This document shows, piece by piece, positions 1 through 5,071 of a stretch of DNA of 5,071 nt. Source of the DNA: Maribacter sp. GTDB taxonomy: Bacteria; Bacteroidota; Bacteroidia; Flavobacteriales; Flavobacteriaceae. The position numbers and the translations under genes were made by a program. The notes beneath the pieces are model-generated. The model was not told where the DNA came from. It did no database searches and worked only from the letters and a program-made list of their open reading frames with translations. Numbering within the stretch: position 1 is the first letter of the stretch; every line of letters begins with the position of its first letter. The DNA lies in contig JABDKZ010000415.1 in the NCBI GenBank assembly GCA_013001935.1, positions 1 through 5,071 on the forward strand, written 5' to 3'.

Positions 1-1
1 T

Positions 2-1330
2 AAGCAAAACCAGACTTTAATGCCCAAGGCCCCTATTCATCCTGTCGATACTTTGTTGGTCGATAGACTTATTCTAAAAGGAGATAACGACAGTTATTCA
101 CGGGGCTATGTTAAGGGTAAGCTACGATTTAAATTAGGGGACAGTACAACTTTTGAAAAACTTCAACAAGGGATTAGCAATTTAGTGGCTACGGGTAATT
201 TTGAAACCATCAGGTACGAACTTCTGACTGATGGGGATAGTGAAGATCTCATATTAAAGTTAGATGAGACCCATAATAAAACGTTTCTTAAACTGGGAGC
301 GCACTATGATGATCTGTATAACAGTGCTGCCATTATAAATGTAACACGAAAGAACTTTCTTTTCAATGACGACGTGGCATCCATTGATTTTATACTTGGC
401 GATAATGTTCGCTACAATCTACAATATTACATTGATAAAGGGCTTTATTGGAGTTTTGGCATTAATTCAAGATACAATGATTTTAAAAAGGAGATTGATT
501 TTAAGTTAATTCAAAGTAATTTTCAGGTTTTGGCGAATGAAAATTTAAACACAATTAATATTGATATCTCCGACTTTACCAATCAAATTTACATGCAAAC
601 GGTATGGCAAGAAGAATTTGCTTTTAGTCTTGGGATCGAACATAAATTCCTAAGATACAGCACAAGAACCTTAGCAGGTTTAGAGGAAGGAAATTCCCAA
701 TTGGTGCCAAGTTCCGATGAAAAGAGAACTTATTTTGAAAAAAGTAACTTTTACAGTTTTTATGGGAAGTTAAAATTAGATACCTATGATGACAAATATT
801 TTCCTACTAGAGGTTTATATTTTGATGGCGATATGCATTTTTATGTGCTCTCCTCTGATTTTAATGACAATTTTAAAGAATTTTCGATTGCCAAAGCTCG
901 AATGGGTGGAGCTTTCCCCATTTTTGAGAATCTATCATTGAACTTGGAAACCGAAGGGGGTTTTAAACTGGGAACATCTAGCGTCACAACTTTCGATTTT
1001 GTTTTGGGAGGTTATGGTAATAACCTGATCAATAATTTCATACCCTTTATTGGATATGACTTTTTAGCACTCCCCGGCAATAGTTACGTAAAGGCCTATG
1101 GTCGTCTAGATTTGGAAATTGCACCAAAAAACCATATTATGTTTTCTGCGAATATTGCCAATATTGATGACGATATCTTTAGAACTGGCGAATGGTTCAC
1201 GGATCCCAATTATTCTGGCTATGGCATTGGGTACGGCCTAGAATCTTTTATGGGCCCCTTACAAGTTATGTATTCGTGGTCGCCAGAAGGCAATAGTAAT
1301 TTCTTTTTTAGTCTCGGCTATTGGTTTTAA
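2..1330 (+). CDS. Patatin-like phospholipase, C-terminal part (POTRA + outer-membrane beta-barrel), 5'-truncated
   Basis: The frame is open to the left edge, so 442 C-terminal residues are visible; the Met codon at 20 is internal and has no leader. Residues about 14-70 form a POTRA-like domain (VDRLILKGD..., ...LVATGNFETIRYELL). The rest, from about residue 85, is rich in alternating aromatic and polar strands (FLKLGAHYDDLYNSAAIIN, DVASIDFILGDNVRYNLQYY) and ends in SLGYWF. A terminal Phe is the usual outer-membrane barrel signal recognised by the Bam machinery. This POTRA-barrel sequence matches, from memory, the C-terminal half of flavobacterial patatin-like phospholipases of about 740 residues, whose N-terminal half carries the GxSxG/DGG serine lipase; that half would lie upstream and is not seen. 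The layout is like type Vd autotransporters (PlpD/FplA). The likely role is phospholipid hydrolysis at or outside the outer membrane. A lone BamA/TamA-like protein is the alternative, less likely because only one POTRA appears. No clear intrinsic terminator follows the stop. Confidence 0.85.
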   Translation, partial: KQNQTLMPKAPIHPVDTLLVDRLILKGDNDSYSRGYVKGKLRFKLGDSTTFEKLQQGISNLVATGNFETIRYELLTDGDSEDLILKLDETHNKTFLKLGAHYDDLYNSAAIINVTRKNFLFNDDVASIDFILGDNVRYNLQYYIDKGLYWSFGINSRYNDFKKEIDFKLIQSNFQVLANENLNTINIDISDFTNQIYMQTVWQEEFAFSLGIEHKFLRYSTRTLAGLEEGNSQLVPSSDEKRTYFEKSNFYSFYGKLKLDTYDDKYFPTRGLYFDGDMHFYVLSSDFNDNFKEFSIAKARMGGAFPIFENLSLNLETEGGFKLGTSSVTTFDFVLGGYGNNLINNFIPFIGYDFLALPGNSYVKAYGRLDLEIAPKNHIMFSANIANIDDDIFRTGEWFTDPNYSGYGIGYGLESFMGPLQVMYSWSPEGNSNFFFSLGYWF

Positions 1331-1518
1331 TTTTCTTAGTATTCATGTAGTACTTTTTTTTGCGATATTTGCTATTGAGTAAAGTAATATGATTAAACAA
1401 AGAATTGAAATTTCGTCCCACCTTAGAGCAATGTGGTAAAGCGCTTGTAGAACCTGCCTTCAGGAATTGATAATCCTAGCCTTTATTCAAGTAAAATTTC
1501 ATTTAAAAACATCATACT
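1331..1518. other. Intergenic spacer upstream of hppD
   Basis: This AT-rich spacer of 188 bp separates the phospholipase gene from hppD. It should carry the hppD promoter, but I find no good TAnnTTTG box. The nearest is GATATTTG at 1364-1371, which lacks the TA and has no convincing -33 partner. A short CCTG-CCTT-CAGG hairpin sits at 1453-1464, too weak to call a terminator. The A-rich TAAAAA at 1504-1509, about 9 nt before the hppD ATG, is the usual Bacteroidetes translation leader. Confidence 0.5.
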
Positions 1519-2661
1519 ATGTCTACCCTAGATAACACTTCATTACAATTACCAAAAGAAAACCCTGAAGCTGAAGATTTTTTACCGCTTTTGGGGACTG
1601 ATCATGTAGAGCTATATGTGGGTAATGCCAAACAGGCTGCACACTATTATATTTCCGCCTGGGGTTTTCAACCTTTGGCCTATGCAGGTCTTGAAACCGG
1701 TTTAAAAGATAAAGTGTCTTATGTTGTTCAGCAAGATAAGATTAAACTGGTCCTTACCTCACCATTAAAATCAGGAGGTGAGATCAATAAACACATTGAT
1801 GCCCATGGCGATGGCGTTAAGGTAATCGCCCTATGGGTAGATGATGCCGCAAAAAGTCATCATGAAACCACAAAACGAGGCGCCCAAAGTTATTTAGAAC
1901 CTCAAAAAAGTAAAGATAAAAATGGCGAGGTTACCTTATCAGGCATTCATACGTATGGCGAAACGGTTCACATTTTCGTTGAAAGATCGAAATACAATGG
2001 TGTATTTTTACCCGGATTTGTACCTTGGAATCCACATTACAAGGCTCCTGATGTTGGTTTAAGATACATAGACCATATGGTAGGCAATGTTGGTTGGAAT
2101 GAAATGGATAAATGGTGTAAATTCTACGAAGAGGTAATGGGCTTTGCCCAATTGGTCTCTTTTGATGATAAAGATATTTCAACAGAGTATACCGCCTTGA
2201 TGAGCAAGGTAATGAGCAATGGTAACGGAAGAATCAAATTTCCAATAAACGAACCTGCGGACGGAAGAAAAAAATCACAGATAGAAGAATATATAGAATT
2301 CTATAACGGGGCCGGTGTACAGCATATGGCCATGGCCACAGATAATATTATCGAGACCGTAACGGCACTAAGAGACCGGGGTGTAGAGTTTTTGACAGTT
2401 CCTGAGATTTATTATGATGATGTATTGGATAGGGTTGGCGAAATAGATGAGGACCTTGCTCCCTTAAAAAAGCTTAGCATTCTTATTGATAGGGATGATG
2501 AAGGTTATCTGCTACAGATCTTCACAAAACCGATTTTAGACAGACCAACTATGTTCATTGAAATTATACAACGAAAAGGGGCAAAGTCTTTTGGTAAAGG
2601 AAATTTCAAGGCACTTTTTGAAGCTATAGAACGGGAACAGGAATCCCGAGGCACCCTATAA
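1519..2661 (+). CDS. hppD: 4-hydroxyphenylpyruvate dioxygenase (HPPD)
   Basis: This cytosolic non-haem Fe(II) enzyme converts 4-hydroxyphenylpyruvate to homogentisate, the second step of tyrosine (and phenylalanine) catabolism. Its 380 residues are full length for the family. Two vicinal-oxygen-chelate modules are visible, about residues 25-155 (LLGTDHVELYVGNAKQAAHYY) and 180-335. The iron-binding 2-His-1-Glu triad sits in the second: His186 (RYIDHMVGN), His269 (GVQHMAMAT) and Glu348 (MFIEIIQRKG). Other conserved substrate-site positions appear intact: Ser229, Pro242 and Asn244 in KFPINEP, and Gln333 in LLQIFTKP. The C-terminal lid helix GKGNFKALFEAIEREQ, which closes the active site, is present. 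The start is fixed by an in-frame TAA at 1504-1506 with no other ATG between. No homogentisate dioxygenase gene lies next to it, and its nearest strong terminator is about 195 nt downstream. Family assignment is near certain. Confidence 0.97.
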   Translation: MSTLDNTSLQLPKENPEAEDFLPLLGTDHVELYVGNAKQAAHYYISAWGFQPLAYAGLETGLKDKVSYVVQQDKIKLVLTSPLKSGGEINKHIDAHGDGVKVIALWVDDAAKSHHETTKRGAQSYLEPQKSKDKNGEVTLSGIHTYGETVHIFVERSKYNGVFLPGFVPWNPHYKAPDVGLRYIDHMVGNVGWNEMDKWCKFYEEVMGFAQLVSFDDKDISTEYTALMSKVMSNGNGRIKFPINEPADGRKKSQIEEYIEFYNGAGVQHMAMATDNIIETVTALRDRGVEFLTVPEIYYDDVLDRVGEIDEDLAPLKKLSILIDRDDEGYLLQIFTKPILDRPTMFIEIIQRKGAKSFGKGNFKALFEAIEREQESRGTL

Positions 2662-2717
2662 AAAGGAGGATTTTCTTAACAATTTGCTAATTTTAATTAA
2701 AACATGCATAAATATCT

Positions 2718-2744
2718 GTTAAGGTATTAGTTAAAGTACGTTAA
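2718..2744 (+). promoter_or_regulatory. Three GTTAA direct repeats upstream of candidate promoter
   Basis: GTTAA occurs at 2718-2722, 2730-2734 and 2740-2744, with start-to-start spacings of 12 and 10 bp, roughly one helical turn each. Relative to a start near 2785 they lie at about -67, -55 and -45, where an activator or the RNA polymerase alpha subunit could bind. The region is AT-rich, so chance or an UP-like element is possible. The regulator is unknown. Confidence 0.25.
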
Positions 2745-2749
2745 AAGGG

Positions 2750-2780
2750 TTTTCAGCACCAGATGTATGTATTAAATTTG
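2750..2780 (+). promoter_or_regulatory. Candidate Bacteroidetes-type promoter of the small RNA
   Basis: TAAATTTG at 2773-2780 is an exact match to the Bacteroidetes -7 consensus TAnnTTTG used by their primary sigma factor. The -33 element is weak: TTTTC at 2750-2754 stands where TTTG is expected, 18 nt upstream. A start is predicted 4-7 nt after the box, at about 2784-2787, which coincides with the first base of the first hairpin (2786). That agreement is the main support. Confidence 0.5.
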
Positions 2781-2784
2781 CTCA

Positions 2785-2888
2785 AGTAAGGGGTGGTTCC
2801 CTTACAACTTTAAGTATTGGTTTTTCATAATTTAAAGTTTGGTTGGTTATTTAGGAAAAGCCCTGACAAAGTTGTCGGGGCTTTTTTT
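2785..2888 (+). ncRNA. Candidate small non-coding RNA (about 104 nt) with own promoter and terminator
   Basis: The sequence shows three consecutive stem-loops between a promoter box and a U-tract. Hairpin 1 pairs GTAAGGGG (2786-2793) with TCCCTTAC (2798-2805) around a TGGT loop, 8 bp including one G-U. Hairpin 2 starts at the next base: AACTTTAA (2806-2813) pairs perfectly with TTAAAGTT (2832-2839) around an 18-nt loop. A 16-nt single-stranded linker (2840-2855) leads into the terminator (2856-2888). Four TGGTT motifs fall in hairpin 1's loop, hairpin 2's loop and the linker, all mostly unpaired. There is no reading frame worth calling. The size, clade and intergenic setting recall the flavo-1 RNA class described in Flavobacteria, but I cannot confirm that without a covariance model. 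Alternatives are a structured 3' end of the hppD message or an attenuator in the leader of the DUF3108 operon. Confidence 0.5.
2856..2888 (+). terminator. Strong rho-independent terminator
   Basis: AAAAGCCCTGACA (2856-2868) pairs with TGTCGGGGCTTTT (2873-2885) around an AAGT loop. This gives a 13-bp stem with a single wobble pair, followed by T's to 2888 (seven in a row from 2882). It would end the candidate small RNA and any transcript reading through from hppD. On the minus strand the T-run is only four bases, so it is probably one-directional. Confidence 0.92.
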
Positions 2889-2978
2889 GCACAATACTTT
2901 GGAATAATATTTGTTTATGTAAATGTAAGAATTCAATAAAATTAATAGGCTTTTAGTAGTTTTACATAGGATTTAGGG

Positions 2979-3758
2979 ATGAAAAGATACGTTACATTAT
3001 TATTTTTAGTACTATCACTTGGCTTAAATGCACAGAATGGAGAGTCTGTATTCGAACCGGGTGAGTGGTTAAAATTCCGTATGCATTATGGATGGCTCAA
3101 TGCCAGTTATGCTACCCTGCATGTGAAGTCAGACAGCATAAATGGGATACCCGTTTATCATGTGGTGGGCAAAGGGAAGACCACAGGATTTGCCAGTATA
3201 TTCTTCAAGGTAGATGACACCTATGAAAGTTATTTTGGCAAAGTGGATGGCAAGCCCTATCGATTTGTTCGAAAAGTTCATGAAGGTGGTTATAAAAAGG
3301 ATATAGAAATTAATTTTGACCACGAAAAAGATAAAGCCGTTCTCGATGACAAAAGGAGCAAGAAAAAGCTTAATTTTACACTCCAGGATAGCATTCAAGA
3401 TCTCATCTCAGCCTTTTACTACCTAAGGAATAATTATGAGCCGAAGGATTTGGTTATAGGGGAGGCCATAAATTTGAAATTGTTATATGACAATGATGGT
3501 ATATTCAATTTCAAATTAAAGTACTTGGGGAACGAGATCATCAAGACCAAATATGGCAAGGTTGAATGTTACAAGTTTAGACCATTAGTGCAATCCGGAA
3601 GGGTGTTCAAAGAGCAGGAAAGTCTAACGCTTTGGGTTTCCAAAGATAAAAATAGAATTCCTATTCGTATTAAAGCCGATTTGGCCGTAGGTGCTATAAA
3701 GGCTGATTTAGATGGCTATAATGGACTAAAACATCAGTTTAAAATAGTAATGGATTGA
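2979..3758 (+). CDS. Secreted DUF3108 domain protein
   Basis: The product has 259 residues. Residues 1-18 are a Sec signal peptide (MKR, hydrophobic LLFLVLSLGL, then N-A with cleavage before Gln19), a typical Bacteroidetes 'AQ' site, and there is no lipobox Cys. The mature protein is therefore expected in the periplasm or outer membrane lumen. From about residue 25 it reads as DUF3108: FEPGEWLKFRMHYGWLNAS near the start, a middle helix DSIQDLISAFYYLR (137-150), and the closing strands LTLWVSKDKNRIPIRIKADL (216-235). The biochemical function of this family is not established; the fold is expected to be mostly beta. An in-frame TAG at 2967-2969 fixes the start. It is the first gene of an operon: the TDO-family gene follows after 7 nt. 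Family assignment rests on recognition of these motifs, and no catalytic residue can be named. Confidence 0.85.
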   Translation: MKRYVTLLFLVLSLGLNAQNGESVFEPGEWLKFRMHYGWLNASYATLHVKSDSINGIPVYHVVGKGKTTGFASIFFKVDDTYESYFGKVDGKPYRFVRKVHEGGYKKDIEINFDHEKDKAVLDDKRSKKKLNFTLQDSIQDLISAFYYLRNNYEPKDLVIGEAINLKLLYDNDGIFNFKLKYLGNEIIKTKYGKVECYKFRPLVQSGRVFKEQESLTLWVSKDKNRIPIRIKADLAVGAIKADLDGYNGLKHQFKIVMD

Positions 3759-3765
3759 CCATAGC

Positions 3766-4737
3766 ATGGAAAACAAAGAGCAGATTGAATCCCAAATATT
3801 AAAACTAGAAGAAAAATATAAGGATTCTGGCCAAAATCTAAGCTCTTATTTAGACGGACTACTCTACCAACGCTATCTCACCTATTGGGATTATATTCAC
3901 TTAGATACACTTTTAAGCCTTCAAGTACCTCGTACGTATTTCCCCGATGAGGAAATCTTCATCATGTATCACCAGATTACCGAATTGTATTTCAAGCTTA
4001 TCTTACATGAACAAAAGCAATTTGTTGACCATAAGGCACAGGATATTGACTTTTTAATTGAAAAGGCAAGGCGAATTAATAGTTATTTTGAAGCACTGAT
4101 ATCTTCTTTCAGCATTATGATAAAAGGTATGGAGCGCGAACAGTTCCTGAAATACAGAATGGCCTTGCTGCCAGCTAGTGGTTTTCAGTCTGTTCAATAT
4201 AGAATGATCGAGGTATATGCAACACCCCTTGAGAATTTGGTACACCATTCTGAACGCCAAGAATTTTCATCAAAAGATGCCATTGAAGAGCTATACGAAC
4301 GTATCTATTGGAAAAAAGGGGCAACTGATATTGCTACTGGAGAAAAGACCTTGACACTCAAACAATTTGAGTATAGGTATACACCAAGATTGGTAAGGAT
4401 AGCCAAGCAGGTAAAAAATTCCACGATTTATAGTAGATACTTAGCGTTATCTGAGAAGAAAAAAAATAATAAAGAGCTAATCAGCGCGTTAAAGAAATTG
4501 GATATAAATGCGAATATAAACTGGCCGCTCGTGCATTTGGGTTCTGCCCATAGATATTTGGGAAAAGAAAAAGGCCAGCTTGATGCCTCAGGAGGTACCA
4601 ATTGGAAGAAATATCTGCCACCGAGTTTTCAAAAAATCGTATTTTTCCCAGAATTATATACCAAAGAAGAATTGAATGACTGGGGAAAGCAATGGGTAGA
4701 CCATATGTTCAATCCAGAAAAATTAAAAATAGAATAA
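3766..4737 (+). CDS. kynA: Tryptophan 2,3-dioxygenase family protein
   Basis: This haem enzyme family opens the indole ring of L-tryptophan to give N-formylkynurenine, the first step of the kynurenine pathway; it acts in the cytosol, usually as a tetramer. The protein has 323 residues, slightly longer than typical bacterial TDOs. Compared from memory with Xanthomonas TDO: LTYWDYIHLDTLL gives Tyr40 and Tyr43 of the substrate pocket; Phe65 and His69 in FIMYHQITELYFKL match Phe51 and the distal His55; Arg131 in YRMALLPASGFQSVQYRMIE matches carboxylate-binding Arg117; His257 in PLVHLGSAHRYLG matches the proximal haem ligand His240. Differences are Phe127 for Tyr113 (Phe also occurs in human TDO) and Ser275, in ASGGTNW, for Thr254 of the GTGG motif. 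An in-frame TAA at 3748-3750 fixes the start. The next gene begins on the last base of its stop. Activity on tryptophan is likely but inferred. Confidence 0.92.
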   Translation: MENKEQIESQILKLEEKYKDSGQNLSSYLDGLLYQRYLTYWDYIHLDTLLSLQVPRTYFPDEEIFIMYHQITELYFKLILHEQKQFVDHKAQDIDFLIEKARRINSYFEALISSFSIMIKGMEREQFLKYRMALLPASGFQSVQYRMIEVYATPLENLVHHSERQEFSSKDAIEELYERIYWKKGATDIATGEKTLTLKQFEYRYTPRLVRIAKQVKNSTIYSRYLALSEKKKNNKELISALKKLDINANINWPLVHLGSAHRYLGKEKGQLDASGGTNWKKYLPPSFQKIVFFPELYTKEELNDWGKQWVDHMFNPEKLKIE

Positions 4738-5071
4738 TGAATAAATATTGGGGCATATTTATCATCTTGGCTTTTCTTGTTTCCTGCAAGAATGATAAGG
4801 CCAATACTTCAGGAGAAAAGGTGGTGTCTACCTTGGCAGTGAATGAAGAACCACAAATTATTGAACGTTATGGCTTTAATCTTAACGATTTTACAGTTCA
4901 GCATGATACGGTCAGGAATGGGGATAGTTTTGGGGAATTAATGCTCAGTAACAAAGTAGAGTACCCGAAAATCGCGAAAATCGCACAGGATTTTAAAGAC
5001 ACTTTCGATGTACGAAGAATTCGTGTCGGTAAGCCCTATGTTATCTTAAAGTCAAAGGATACGACCAAGAC
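4737..5071 (+). CDS. Lipoprotein resembling M23-family peptidoglycan DD-metallopeptidase, N-terminal part (runs off window)
   Basis: ATG at 4737 shares its A with the TAA stop of the preceding gene (TAATG), so translation is probably coupled. The 111 visible residues start with a lipoprotein signal peptide: hydrophobic GIFIILAF, then lipobox L14-V15-S16-C17. The residues after Cys (KNDK) partly resemble the Lys/Asp/Glu-rich export signal of surface lipoproteins in Bacteroidetes. After a short linker, ERYGFNLNDFTV (about 43-54), VRNGDSFGELM (59-69) and DTFDVRRIRVGKPYVILKSKD match, from memory, the LysM/OapA-like N-terminal region of flavobacterial M23 metallopeptidases. The zinc-binding HxxxD and HxH motifs would lie beyond the edge, so the peptidase assignment is inference. 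It probably acts on cell-wall peptide cross-links from a membrane-anchored position. Confidence 0.8.
   Translation, partial: MNKYWGIFIILAFLVSCKNDKANTSGEKVVSTLAVNEEPQIIERYGFNLNDFTVQHDTVRNGDSFGELMLSNKVEYPKIAKIAQDFKDTFDVRRIRVGKPYVILKSKDTTK

Larger units (their letters stand above)
2662..2978. other. 317-bp structured intergenic region between hppD and the DUF3108 operon
   Basis: No credible protein gene is present in any frame. In order it holds: an unused Shine-Dalgarno-like AGGAGG (2664-2669); an AT-rich stretch with three GTTAA repeats (2718-2744); a promoter box TAAATTTG (2773-2780); two adjacent hairpins (2786-2839); a strong terminator (2856-2888); then 90 nt that must contain the promoter of the downstream operon if the terminator is efficient. 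Two weak promoter boxes are possible there: TTTG 2898-2901 paired with TAAATGTA 2920-2927, or TAGTTTTA 2957-2964, which has no -33 partner. I cannot choose between them. Confidence 0.6.

Noticed and set aside
20..22. ATG at 20 as the start of the first gene
   Set aside because: The frame is open to the window edge, the ATG has no leader, and a lone POTRA-barrel without signal peptide would not be exported.
1389..1439. 16-codon ORF (MIKQRIE...) in the spacer before hppD
   Set aside because: Too short, no leader of note and no similarity that I recognise; easily due to chance.
1453..1464. CCTG-CCTT-CAGG hairpin upstream of hppD
   Set aside because: Four base pairs with no T-tract; too weak for a terminator and no dyad long enough for a clear operator.
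1931..2182. Minus-strand open frame of 83 codons inside hppD
   Set aside because: It lies wholly within a conserved gene on the other strand, and its predicted protein is rich in His, Cys and Arg with no recognisable domain or leader.
2704..2730. 8-codon ORF preceded by TTAAAAC after hppD
   Set aside because: The TAAAA-like leader is expected by chance in AT-rich sequence, and eight codons without a regulatory codon run do not support a leader peptide.
3129..3398. Minus-strand open frame of 89 codons inside the DUF3108 gene
   Set aside because: Antisense shadow of a well-supported coding region; hydrophobic composition comes from the complementary Lys/Glu-rich codons.
4054..4260. Minus-strand open frame of 68 codons inside the TDO-family gene
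   Set aside because: Antisense shadow covering conserved TDO motifs; no leader and no recognisable product.
4968..4985. 9-bp tandem repeat (AAAATCGCG / AAAATCGCA as codons for KIAKIA)
   Set aside because: The family has a comparable sequence of the same length at this place, so it is not an insertion; only a chance codon repetition.

Overview
The window looks like chromosomal DNA of a member of the Bacteroidota, most probably a marine-type Flavobacteriaceae. The evidence is AT-rich sequence, A-rich TAAAA-type leaders in place of Shine-Dalgarno sites, a match to the Bacteroidetes promoter box TAnnTTTG, a signal peptide ending in 'NAQ', and proteins that closely resemble flavobacterial families. 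All protein-coding genes are on the plus strand. There is no sign of an insertion sequence, phage, CRISPR array, tRNA or rRNA.

Layout: (1) Positions 2-1330 hold the 3' part of an outer-membrane patatin-like phospholipase; the visible part is one POTRA domain plus a C-terminal beta-barrel. (2) After a 188-bp spacer comes a complete hppD (1519-2661), 4-hydroxyphenylpyruvate dioxygenase of tyrosine catabolism. (3) A 317-bp gap (2662-2978) has no protein gene but is highly structured. It holds three GTTAA repeats, a TAAATTTG promoter box, two adjacent hairpins and a strong intrinsic terminator, together consistent with a free-standing small RNA of about 104 nt. (4) A tight operon follows: a secreted DUF3108 protein (2979-3758), a tryptophan 2,3-dioxygenase family enzyme (3766-4737, 7-nt gap) and the start of a lipoprotein resembling flavobacterial M23 peptidoglycan metallopeptidases (from 4737, sharing one base with the previous stop).

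Two themes alternate. Two cytosolic ring-oxidising enzymes of aromatic amino acid breakdown (HPPD for tyrosine, TDO for tryptophan) lie among cell-envelope proteins (outer-membrane phospholipase, secreted DUF3108 protein, M23 lipoprotein). The genes themselves are ordinary for the group. The least explained parts are the candidate small RNA at 2785-2888 and the placing of the TDO-family enzyme inside an envelope operon.
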